A stretch of DNA of 64,000 nucleotides from Paramacrobiotus metropolitanus (taxonomy: Eukaryota; Tardigrada; Eutardigrada; Parachela; Macrobiotidae): contig NW_026570225.1 of the NCBI RefSeq assembly GCF_019649055.1, forward strand, positions 186,001 through 250,000, read 5' to 3'. The notes under the pieces were generated by a model. That model was not told where the DNA came from and did not search any database. It saw only the letters and a program-made list of their open reading frames with translations. Of the stretch, positions 52,001 through 62,757 are shown in pieces (position 1 is the stretch's first letter; each line of letters starts with the position of its first letter). A program made the position numbers and the translations under genes.

Positions 52001-54864
52001 GTTACAAATGGAGCAGCCTGGTTTCCTTTGACAGGTGATTATTCGGCTGCTATAACACTCACTATTAACCTTTTCTTGCTTGATTTCTTACTTCCAGAAA
52101 TTAAAAATAAGTTTTAGCTGAGGTCGGGAGTGCGCATGTCAGTCAAATGATTAAATGGAATAATGTCTTATTTTTCAGGCGGAATGCAAGATTTTAATTA
52201 CGTCGTGGCTGGCGTAATGGAGGTCACTTTAGAAGTGTCATGCTGCAAATTTCCCCCAAGGTCTATGTTGCGCCATTTCTGGGAAGAAAACAAAAGCGCT
52301 ATGATCGGTTTCGTCCAACAAGCTCAACTCGGTAGGTCTAACGAAATTAGTAAATTACGAGTTTTTAAAATATTCAGTGGGCTGGGAGAAGCCTGCCTTT
52401 GTGATTTATTTCTCAATATGTATAAGGCGAGCTTCGCTCAATAAATATGATCAAATGAAGAATTTGTGCCAGTTAACATGAGAAGGGACTGTGCACAAGG
52501 GACGCTTGCCTTTATAGAATTTGCTTGAAATATTGCTTACTGAGCAACACATGGTCTGTTTTTAAAAATAGCCACTCAAAAAAGCGCCAGTTTACGGAAT
52601 TAAGCACAAATTGTAACATTATACACTCCCGATAAAAGTGTTGTTGTTGACTGTTTGTAGCAGCGAACACAATCGTAGACGTAAAAATGGTACTAAGTTT
52701 CAGTACTAAGTGTGTACTAGCGTGTGATACTTATTAAAGGTACTATATACTATAAAAATGGATATGAACGAAAAATAATTTTCCACCTTCGTAACTGTTA
52801 GCATTTTGGCTTGACGGGCTTGACGTTACAATGTACAACTAACTGATAAAAACTTCAAAATACAGTACATTAAAAATTTAATTGGCTTTTTTCATGATAT
52901 AAATACAGATTTGAAAATAATAGCTTGTGCCTGTGTTTTGCTGGGTAAAATGAGATTCGTTAATATGTACTTTAATGTAGTCGCCACTGATCAGGGCAAG
53001 AACTACAAAAGATGATTTCTAAAAAGGTATATTATGACTGTGCTAAGAATAATTGCGTAGCTTTACATAAGATCATAAAAAATGATAATGATAAACTACT
53101 TATTGAAAATGTATGTTTAAGCAATGCATTAAAGTGGTAGGTAGTAAAAGTATTTCCATCATTAAATTGATTCGCTGGCATTAGTAATTCTGCGCTTTGA
53201 CTGCGCGGCTGCCATAACGATGATCTTGTTGCTGCGTGGTCAGGGGTGAAAGGACTTGTCCTGGACGAGCGCAATCAACCCATTCCACATGCATTCGTCG
53301 CCGTGCAAGGTCGCAGTATGGAATATGAGACGAGTGATCGGGGTGAATTTTGGCGTCTACTACTTCCCGGTAATTACACAATCCGTGCGTTCGCCAGCGG
53401 TTATTATGAAGAGACCCAACGTGTCTCGCTGGGCGAATCAGATGTACCGGTCTGGTTGGAATTTCGTCTGAAAAAGAAAAATCAGCGCGGCGAATTCATG
53501 CCACCACAAGTGTTCAACGACATGCCCTTTGAATTCAAGACGACGACGACGGTAACGACCACGACGCTGCAGATGACGTATGCTCCGGCGACGCCCGCCG
53601 CCGTCACCATCACCAGTGTGTACATCGAACCACAGGTTAGACCCATGTGGTTCAGTGTCATGCCACCCTTGACTCCTGGAGCACTTATTTTTATGAATAA
53701 GTTTACTTTTGTTGTTAGTTACCGATACGTCAACGTTTCAGTTACCACATTATACAGATACAATGTGCACAATGTGCACTTCGTTATTCAGTGTCATAGC
53801 AGGTAACTTGATGAATAGTACAGATACTGTAAACTACTGTATCTGAGATGTGAATAAATTTTTGAAAAAATGCTACAGATACACGTACATAAATTTGACT
53901 TGCGATTTTAATTTGCGATTTTGTTAGTTTTTTATTGCCAATTAAATTTTAATGTACATAAATCAAAGTGTCAAATCATGATGACTTTTTTGGTAAATCG
54001 CCATGATTTTTGTAAGATATCTCGATTGTTGAAATATTAGACCTGAAAACGTTTTGATTTCTTTAATCTGAAACTGGTTTTTAAAAACTAAAGCCTTTTG
54101 TACATGCATTTCCGCGTTCATACAGGCGACAACAATATTAATGATTCAACGATTGATCACAACAGGCGATTTTGTAGATAATAACCGGCAGTGCATCAGT
54201 CCCAGCGGAAGTGCACGTCGACGGTCACGGCGTGTCCAATGATTCCACTGTAGTCAAGGGAATGTCCGAAACATCATCTCCTGGGATGGAACAGAACAAT
54301 ATTATTTCAATCGGTATGAGAAAATTCGACTTCACGTTTCCGATTTCTTAATGTACGAGTGCCACATAATACCGTAAGTGCCATCCTTAAAATCCGAATG
54401 CAGGAAGAACATCAGTTCTTCGAAATTAGAATATCGTAATAAGTTTTGTTTGTTTGTCAGTTAGCAGTTGCGTCTCGAATTCTGAGTAGTTACTTCTTGG
54501 TTAATAACTGACTAAATGTAAACTGATTTAAACTGATTTAACCCGATGACCTTTAGGGATCAAGATGATGAGCGATTTTGTTAGTTTTATTGTCAAATTT
54601 TAATGCGCTTTCTCCACAGGGCCGACTACTGGGCTGACATCCGGATTGCTAGCCGACAGTGGCGATTCATCAATAAGAAGGATACTCCCAGAGAACCTGT
54701 CGAATATCCAAGCCAATTCCGTGCCGATGTCCCGGTCCATCAAGCAAGGTTCCTTTTTCGAGCAGTTTTCTGCTGGATTGGCTCCTCGAACCAAATATCA
54801 TCGCAGAGTGCTAGAATCACTTTTCCCCTTTGCGGCCACCAATTTCCGGCAAATTAAAGCTTGA
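49036..54864 (+). CDS. M14 metallocarboxypeptidase, N/E (CPD/CPE/CPM) subfamily, with novel C-terminal extension
   Basis: Exons 49036-49398, 51147-51319, 51448-51701, 51930-52034, 52179-52331, 53244-53635, 54178-54313 and 54620-54864 join to 1,821 nt, 606 residues. ATGs at 49015 and 49132 are alternative starts; all lead into a hydrophobic segment (LLTMYILSLCTTVRA) that should be a signal peptide. Catalytic set complete: zinc ligands His and Glu in NMHGNE, His in ANFHGGAVVASYPW, substrate Arg in ADLNRNFPD, catalytic Glu in VTLEVSCCKFPP. A transthyretin-like beta domain follows (GVKGLVLDERNQPIPHAF, LLLPGNYTIRAFASGYY). N/E enzymes remove C-terminal Lys/Arg from peptides in the secretory path or at the surface. 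The tail of about 190 residues is new: Thr-rich (KTTTTVTTTTLQ), then Ser-rich, ending FRQIKA, with no membrane segment or GPI-like end. The exon-3 donor (51702) is one of two in-phase choices. Confidence 0.88.
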
Positions 54865-55734
54865 ATTTGGTTTTTCCGATTGAAACTGGGATGGTGCTGA
54901 AAAATGGGCAGGAAGTTGTTATAACAATGCTTCGACGTTGAGCACAGTTTGTCGTTATCTGTTATGTTTTGTTGTATATAGTAATAATCTACGGCAATTT
55001 TGCAAAGCACTTGTTAAAAACAGACGTTTCCGGTTTCTCGTGTGATAAAACTGGTATATATCTCTCACTTGGATAAACGCCCCGAAGGTGTTTGATGTGA
55101 AGGTCTAGGACAACTAAAAAAATGAAGCTCGTGCAAGTCAGATTGATATTTTTTATCATTTGTTCATGTATTTTCATTGATATTCTTCCTGCAGTGCCAT
55201 ATAATTGTCTTATTTTTATTCTACTCAATCCATGAACGTAATTTTAAGGAAAGACCAACACCGAAGTGACAAATTTACGGAGTCTGGTTCATCCGGATCC
55301 CGGCCTACAACGTAATATATTTATACAGTGAACTTACATATGTACAGCGTGTGAACCAATGTTCCATCGCACATCATTTTGTACGCGCCTACTACCGGCG
55401 GTCACAATGTGGAAGAACGTGACTGTGTTTTTTTTGTCTCAGAATTGTTGACGGTGAACCTTCGTGATTCTGCTAATTCCCAGACACGCTACTAAGTCGA
55501 CAACCATAATTTGGTATAGTGCCAGCAGAATCTTATGCGTTTTCCGAATACCAGAACGACATTTACATCTGGTCTCGAAATTTGTAACCATTAATCTTTA
55601 TTAACAATTTTTGAAGTAAGTATACAAATCCTGATGAACGAATGCTCCCATGATCAATATCCCGTTGATTAATGCTTTTTTTTATTAAGTACTTACCATA
55701 TCAGAATACAGGTGTCTTGCAATTACACGTACAT
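54865..55734. other. Carboxypeptidase 3' flank and promoter of LFGW gene A, no gene seen
   Basis: About 870 bp AT-rich. Antisense frames of 70-80 codons carry no motif. Confidence 0.45.
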
Positions 55735-57067
55735 ATGATCCTCAGCCGGCTGATTTTTTTATCGTGGATGACCATAAATTATACTTCCTTTGTGAATGGA
55801 ATTACTAACATACCCTCTCGTTCTTCCCCCTCGAAGAGGAAGTCTTCGAAAGGTTAGTTTTTCTGTACAGAACGGCAATGATCTACCTAGCTATCTGCTA
55901 CTAGTACTTGAAATATGAACTTGTGCATAACACGTAGAAATAAGTAGAATCATGGATTACCAATGCGCTGGTAACATTATCTAAGTAGGCTGTAGTGGAA
56001 CCTCCGTTTGGAAAACGGCCGAACCGTGAACAACCCGGGACTGCGCACAAGAAAATGCATACCGAGGGTGTTCGAGGTCGGGAGGTTCCGTCGTTGTGTG
56101 TGACTCTGCTAAAGTTGTAACTCTACTCTAATTTCGTAACTCTGCTAAAGTATCATCCAGCTAATTTTTCATTCGAGTAATTTTACACCTTCAGAAAACA
56201 AGTTAATGATAATTTTAGAGCGCGCGCAGGTACCTACTACAGATACAGTTACAATAAGCGATATTTCCCGCTATTTTCATTGTTTAGGCATATGCACGAC
56301 TGAACATTTAAATTTTCACAGATTTGAACAGAGCCGCTCTGCAACAAGCACCCCCTTCATGGAATCGCGATTTGGACGGGATTTATCGCCCTAATGGAGC
56401 TTCCCTACATTTCGCCCCACCTGAAGGCAGAATGTTTGCTCCCATTCCACCGGAAGTGAAAATTGTCTGCTCAGAATCCGGGATTTGTGGTTAGTCGTTA
56501 AGACTAATCTGAATGATCTTATTGTTAACGCTCATCTGATTCGAACCAGAAACCTAGAATAACAATAACTGGATCGAGCCAATAACTTAGAAGCCTCGAA
56601 ATTCTTCGGATTTATAAATTTTAGAACTTAAATTTAATAGCGTTAGTTTGATTGCTGTAAAGGATACCAAAAATGCATCCACTATACCTGGTACAATACA
56701 GCATTCTTACATTGAAGGCCCGCCTCGCACGCCCGCCGCCATTAGCCGCGGACCAGTTTCGACTGGAAGCAGCGCGAATCCCCGTTTCGCTAGCTACTCC
56801 TCCAGTCTGCCGTATAGCCAGAAGGGTGGCACATTATTCATTAGAAATATTGGAAACCGATTTATTCCAACACCTGCACCGACGGCAGCGTCGACTGCTT
56901 CTACGTACTCGACGCTAATTGCAAGTGCCGCGACGGTTACAAAGGTCATTACTACCGCTTCCATGGTAGACAGGTTCCCGCTATCGCATCATTCGACAGA
57001 AAAGATGGCACCTCCAAAAACAGCTCCCGATCTCGAGATTATGCTGCGTACTCTGTTTGGATGGTAA
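55735..57067 (+). CDS. LFGW-family secreted protein A (tandem paralogue 1, most diverged)
   Basis: Exons 55735-55852, 56322-56489 and 56718-57067 give 636 nt, 211 residues. A signal peptide (MILSRLIFLSWMTINYTSFV) is followed by a basic stretch (RSSPSKRKSS). Exon 2 carries SWNRDLDGIYRPNGASLHF and APPEGR, matching gene C. Exon 3 carries NPRFASYSSSLPYS, a Thr/Ala/Pro-rich spacer and ends LEIMLRTLFGW. Both introns are phase 1, as in B and C. Two cysteines occur in exon 2 (VCSESGIC) and none match B or C. The acceptor for exon 3 is uncertain: gaag at 56714-56717 keeps phase and alignment but has a weak pyrimidine tract, and an upstream acceptor at about 56667 paired with another donor (ccg gaa|gtgaaa) is possible. 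Function unknown; predicted secreted. I recognise no described family. Confidence 0.7.
55994..56092. mobile_element. Possible pogo/Tigger-like miniature element in intron 1 of LFGW gene A
   Basis: About 100 bp of GC-rich DNA inside an AT-rich intron begins TGGAACCTCCGTTTGG and ends with the complement GGAGGTTCC. Ends of the form CAGTGGAACCTCCGTTT are typical of pogo-like elements, which is the basis for the guess. The inverted repeat is short (9 bp exact) and a TA duplication is not clear. Confidence 0.35.
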
Positions 57068-58795
57068 ATCCGGCTAAGAAATAATTATGATTGTATCGAT
57101 ATCATAGCACTGTGCTATAATATTATACGAGACTGGTCAATAGTTGTACCAGTGCGATTACAGTATGGCTATAGTGTGCCAGATTAAACAGCGAAATTTC
57201 GTGCTTTTATGATTGAGCGGCCCCATGATTCACTGGAACACTGCATGGCAGGTGTGGAAAACTAGACCCGGTTCAATATAGGAAATTAGAGTCTTGCAAC
57301 ACCCTGGAATCTGTTTCGCCGGGTTTTGCATCACGTGATACGATATTCGGCTTGTGAACGATCCGGGTCTAAACTCGTACGAGTTGCAGTACTTAAGATT
57401 TTCAGCATTGACTTCTATGGGAAAATTCACTATCACCTGAATACATTCTGGTTGTACTGAAGTATTGCTGGTAACATTACTTATACAGAAAGCGCTTGTA
57501 CGTACAGTGCGTGGATTAGTAATAATCTTGACTGACCGAATTACCACCTAACGTGACAATGATCTACTTAAAAGTTAAGGTTATTATCAATCGTACAAAG
57601 TAAATGCGAGCACACAAGTTCTACAGTAATTAAGTCAAATATGGCTGAGTAATATCATGCTATAAATTGCGCGAACAATACTATAATATATAGATATGTA
57701 ATGTACAAGTGGAATGTACAGTAAATACTGCATAGCACATATCGTACATACAGGAGGTACTGTCACATCTTTATTAACAAAATTACGAAAGATACAGCAT
57801 ACTGTATTGTAAGCGCGCAACAGGTCAGAGATCTCGGACTAGTCTGGTTTGGAATCTTGCCTACGTAGTGCGAAAATTGGATTTCAGGCTTGATTAATCC
57901 TTATAGTCAACTTTTGGTGAATTGTCACTATTGCGTATTTCTTATTTAATTAAGACACATAACGAAGACCACACTCCCATAGCGAAAACCTTACTCTTAT
58001 ATCCGTTAAGAGTATCGGAAGAGAATATCACTCATCGGAGCTGTCGACAAGAGTAACCGTTTGGGACCATTTCCCTTCTTGTTGTCATTATCCCAAATAG
58101 CAACTAATGTAGCAACTAATGCACTTTAAGCATTTTCAACTTAACAACAAACTCGAACAGCTGGGGCCAGGAGCCCGGGAGCTAGGTTGATAGCGCCCCT
58201 TCATTAATGACCATCTGTTCAAGAAAATTAAGTATGAGATAAGTCAGTGAACTACGTCTAAACCTACTCGTACCGCTTTCCACTTATACTTGAAGTATAT
58301 ATATAATGGCGGTTGATCCCGCTCACTCAGTATCTGGGGTACATGGTCATGAGCACGGCCGGGTATCGATAGGCAATCTTTCTATATTATCGATTAGTGA
58401 TTTACCTTCCCTCTGACATTTATTCATACTCATGCTCATAGTAATATATTAACACGAGCATAATAGGTGACGTTACTTAGTTCAGGAGAAAAATACATAC
58501 CTATATGACTGCTTATAACCTGATAAGCCCTACAAACCGGTGGTAACAATTTTTAAGTTTAATAATGTGCGAATCTTTGGAAACAGGATAATATACGTAA
58601 ATACAACGTTCAAGAAAGAGCAGAAAGCATCATTAATTTTTATGGCGCAATATTCGCTGCAAGCTCTGCTTAGGTTCAGAGCCGGCTGTAAATTGTAATC
58701 ACCTTGAATTTCCCAAATGTTGTGTGATCTGGTAGTGCCGAAGGGAATAAAACATTTTTATTCCAATCCGTACTCTAGTTTCCGTGTAGTCGGAC
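57068..58795. other. Intergenic region between LFGW genes A and B, no gene seen
   Basis: 1.73 kb AT-rich DNA. No remnant of a further LFGW copy is visible: I looked for the PNGRSVQF and LLRTLFGW blocks on both strands and found none here. Confidence 0.45.
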
Positions 58796-59947
58796 ATGCA
58801 TCATTTTGATCGGCATCATGTTTACGGCAATGCTTTGCTTCAGCAGCTATGTGTAGCCGATTTTTTAACGAGATGCCTTAGCTCTGTTTTTTTCTTGATT
58901 TGGGTAATAGCAACTTTTAACAACAGCGCAAGTGCTTTCGTAAATGTATTTCCGCAAGTTCGCAGTTCGACGTTTGCTATCTGGCCCGCACCGAGAAGGC
59001 TGTCATTGAGAGAAACCCACCGCCAAAGCGAAAATGCGCCAAATTCACCTTCATTGTCCTGTAAGTTGAAATTAGGTGTCTTATCTCGGACAATTTAAGG
59101 ATCTTATAAACAGCAAGCATGTGCAATTGTTTCCTGTGATTCTCACGATTGTATAGACTGCAATGTGAAATAATTTTTTACTGGAGGGAAGCATAATAAG
59201 TATCAACGACAACGCAGTAACTCCTGTATAGAGGTGTAAAGGACTCGAAAGTAAAATGCTCCATGCCCAAATTTTTCAAATTTTTAGCCCACTTTGACCA
59301 TCCAAATGTAGGCGTACTGTACCATCCTAACGGTCGATCCGTGCAGTTCGGCCCGGTGCAACTTCAGTCCCAATTACTCATTCCGTCGTCGCCAGCCAAC
59401 GCTTTTGGCTTGCGTCAGCAGAAGCCGGTTACGGGAATTGTAGCACCCGCTGCAGCGATCGCTGTGGACGAGCCAAATTCAGGTGCGCCAGGAATATTTG
59501 TGGTCATTTCATGCGATTCCATTTAAGCGGTCTGGTTAGCCAGTGTCGCTTTTAGCTAATCTACTTGTAAGTTGCGCCCTAAGCAACCTTTCTCCTGTAG
59601 ATGACAAATGGCTCATCTCCTCGGCACTGCGCGGATCAGCTTTCACCGGTTCTAGCGGCAATGCGCGTTATGCCGCATTCTCTGTCAGTAATCCTTACCA
59701 ACCAACAGGCACACTGAATTTGTTAGTACCCAAGAATTTTGTACGTACCAAGAAGAAAGATGCGTACACAGTTGTCTATCCAGTAACATCTACAACTCTG
59801 CCCTCGGAAGTGGAGCCCATTACTGTCGCAACTGCAGATGTCCGAAACTTCTTATCAGTAACGGTATCAGACGTACTTACTGGAGCGACACCAGTGCCAT
59901 CCCAGGAAGATCTGCAAACATTACTGCAAACACTTTTCGGATGGTAG
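58796..59947 (+). CDS. LFGW-family secreted protein B (tandem paralogue 2)
   Basis: Exons 58796-59060, 59288-59482 and 59601-59947 give 807 nt, 268 residues, both introns in phase 1. The first ATG gives a ~35-residue hydrophilic lead before the hydrophobic stretch CLSSVFFLIWVIATFNNSASA, so the start may be wrong or the segment may act as a signal anchor. Exon 1 ends with LRETHRQSENAP, shared with C (LRATHRQNVNAP). Exon 2 carries LYHPNGRSVQF; the APPEGR block seen in A and C is altered to GPVQLQ, and an Ala/Pro/Gln-rich segment follows. Exon 3 has NARYAAFSVSNPYQPTGT, a Thr/Val-rich spacer and the end SQEDLQTLLQTLFGW. The mature part has almost no cysteine, so no disulfide scaffold. Function unknown. 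Confidence 0.75.
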
Positions 59948-60441
59948 CAAATATCGGTTGTAATTAGTTAAATGATGTACTTGTGTGTATGGCGGTTATG
60001 TAAGCCACACCCGGCCGTATAGGTACTTGCCGTTCTTTTATCTTGGAAGTTCTTAAATATGTATATATATATATATAGTACACCATGTGCTTGGTGACAT
60101 AACTGTTAAGAAACCTGTAAGAACTAACTAATCGTATCAGGTCTTCAAACCATGCGAATTAAGCATGCTTTTCTAGCTGTGTCTGTATTGTTCAAACTCG
60201 CGCAACTTCCTCATAAATACTTGTATGAGTACAACGATAAAACAGGCTAGCTAATTTGTGTTGCATGAAGTACCGGTATATTTTTGTGTACCATAAAATA
60301 TTGTACCAATGCCAAAAGTACCTACTAATTTAGTTCCTCCTTCAAGTAAACATGGCTTGGTGTGCACTGTGTAGTTTTTTACTTGAAGTTGCCTGTACCG
60401 GTGGTAATAATGCGACGCTGCACCTCGACAAGAAGCGGTTG
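59948..60441. other. Short intergenic region between LFGW genes B and C, with a TA microsatellite
   Basis: About 490 bp (405 bp to the earliest possible ATG of gene C at 60352). It contains a (TA)n run at about 60059-60077. No gene is supported apart from the possible N-terminal extension of gene C. Confidence 0.45.
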
Positions 60442-62108
60442 ATGGTGGTCAGGTTATTTGTTCTGCTGTTTAGCTCACAGTGCCTCGCAATCCAGAATAG
60501 CCAAGCAAACCGTAATACAAACGGTGGGCTTCGGCCTAGAGCAAATGCAGGCCAACTCCGTTCCCTGCAGGACAAAGGACTTCCACTGCGAGCCACACAT
60601 CGTCAGAATGTAAATGCGCCAGCTGCGAATTCAGGTAGCTACGCCCCATGGTTAACAATGAGTTCAGGAACAATTTGGTCCCGGTATTGTAGACTGTGTC
60701 AATATAAATATAATATAAGAAGAGTTAATACTCGTAAACAGAGAACAGCAGACGATCTTGCATAGTGCAGGGGAAAGGAAAATTTTTGTTATACCGGTAA
60801 TGAAAGCAAAACAAGAGCATAACATATGGGACTACACGTACGTAGTGCCGTACGAGTATGTACGGAACTGTTAATGTAAATAATTTTAATGGTTAGCCAA
60901 TGCAATATGTTTGGTATCTAATGGCAAATGCTATCATGTTTGGTGTTCATTCGTAACTTCCGTTTGCTAATGAATAATTACCGGCACTAGAAGTATACCA
61001 AATTTGAGCCGCATAGTCGAATGAATGAATTCATGCACCTAATGCGCGGCTCCGTTTAGGCCAGCTAATTACGTTTAGATCAGATAATTTCGTTGACATA
61101 TCAGCATGTTTTGGTAAGACAATATCACTGCCAACAGAACGACGTTTTTCTCTAAGGTGACAATTGGGGAAGGGTTCTGGACGATCTCTTACATCCAAAT
61201 GGACGGTCCGTGCAGTTTGCGCCACCTGAAGGCCGACTGATTGGTGCCCCAGCTGGGCAAATTATAAATGCCGTAGCTGCCATGCCATCTTCATCTGTAC
61301 CGGCTCCGGCGGCGGCATTAGCTAGCCCGGCTGCGATTACAGTTCCTGGACAAAGTGCAACCTCACCAGGTCAGTGTCTGGCATGGATACGAATAATCTA
61401 TGCGTTGGTTTCCTTGTAATTAACTTCACTCACCCTGCGTTCGCGAGCGTGCATGGCTGACGAAATCCTCAGAAAAAATGCAAATTCATCGCTTCCCTCT
61501 ACGTTAAAAGTATACTGTACACGTGTATTTTGATGTGCATGCAACGGAATAAACAGACAGTTTTGACGTGCATGCAAAGGGAACCAACATGCAGTTGTGT
61601 ATTTTCGTGATTTGTGTTTTCAATGTGTATTAGCGTTAATCCTGCGCATTATTAATTTAATGGTAGGCTGCACGTTTGTTACCTCGTATCATTGAGAAAA
61701 GCGGCTTTTACACATTTCTACGGTGCTCTTTTCAATCAACTATTTTACTAATTAGGAGCAAATCCACCAGCCCCTGCCGCCATAGAACGTGCACCGACGT
61801 CCAATTTCGCCAGTTCAAATCCACGTTATGCCGCGTTTTCAGTCAGCCAACCGTATCAGCAAACAGCTACGTTTAGTCTAATGATCCAGCGGAATTCTGG
61901 AAATATCCTCAGTAGATATAATCTAAACAACCGAATTACAACAATCGCACCGGCTCTTTCGAGTTCCACAACTTCCGCACCCGAAACACCACCGGCAAAG
62001 GTCACAACGGCCTGGTCCTTCGTGGACGACGGAATAGTGTCGACGCCTGCAAGTCCCCGATCCCAAGAAGATTTGCAAACATTACTCCGCACTCTTTTTG
62101 GTTGGTGA
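60442..62108 (+). CDS. LFGW-family secreted protein C (tandem paralogue 3)
   Basis: Exons 60442-60634, 61157-61369 and 61756-62108 give 759 nt, 252 residues; an in-frame ATG at 60352 would add 30 residues (MAWCALCSFLLEV). I chose 60442 because MVVRLFVLLFSSQCLA is a textbook signal peptide with an Ala-x-Ala-like end. Exon 1 has LRATHRQNVNAP; exon 2 has NWGRVLDDLLHPNGRSVQF and APPEGR, then an Ala/Pro/Ser-rich stretch; exon 3 has NPRYAAFSVSQPYQQTATF, a Thr/Ser/Pro spacer and SQEDLQTLLRTLFGW at the end. Both introns are phase 1. Protein C is the link between A (shared exon 2) and B (shared exon 1 and 3 blocks). Nucleotide similarity with B over the last 16 codons is high, so B and C are the younger pair. 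Polyadenylation signal at 62270. Function unknown. Confidence 0.8.
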
Positions 62109-62757
62109 AACGTTGAAGGGAGCAAGCAGATTGTACATGTGCGTAGTAACGATCATATATAGTGCAGTGCAACCGGTATCAGTACTCGTACCAGAATTAT
62201 AAATTGATGTTAGTATTAACAAAAAATCCACCCACTGCCACTGCTCTACAGTAGTATTATTGAACTGTATAATAAATAAAAATAAGACATTTTAAGAATC
62301 AATACTATGCAGTATGCACTTTACTATGCACAGCTTAACACCGACGCACGCCGCGAGTAAGAAAGGTAAGGTGATGTCCTTTCCGCCGTGCTCGGCAGTC
62401 GGGACTATCAGTAGCCATTCCAGCAGTTATCTGTGACGAACGGTACTGTCTAAGTGAAAATTTTTCTCCGTTCATAAGGAGCCACGATTACCGCTAAAGG
62501 GTGGATGGAGTTTTGTATAGCTTTACCACCCGATTTCCCTGTTTGGCTATTTTTTACAAGCTATGTAGCACCATGTCACGCCGCCAAAAAAATTCCGAAA
62601 CGATATTTCACATAAGGAATTTGCATCAAAAAAATTGATCCAATTTTACTGATAAACATTAAACATTTCAAACAACACGAGCCACGTAGTCAATAGTAAA
62701 ACAGCAAAAAAGGAATAACAAACCATCAGTAAGCTCCATAGTTCCATATGAACAAAA
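62109..62757. other. Convergent 3' region of LFGW gene C and the ENT gene
   Basis: About 650 bp. An AATAAA at 62270-62275, inside ATAATAAATAAAAATAA, is the likely end of the gene C transcript. No gene seen. Confidence 0.5.

Noticed and set aside
56500-56560. tRNA-like B-box (gattcgaacc on the plus strand)
   Set aside because: The T-arm cannot be closed with a proper 5 bp stem and no acceptor stem or A-box lies at the right distance.
49036-62108. Idea that the carboxypeptidase trims the neighbouring LFGW proteins
   Set aside because: N/E carboxypeptidases remove C-terminal Lys or Arg, whereas the LFGW proteins end in Trp; proximity alone is no evidence.
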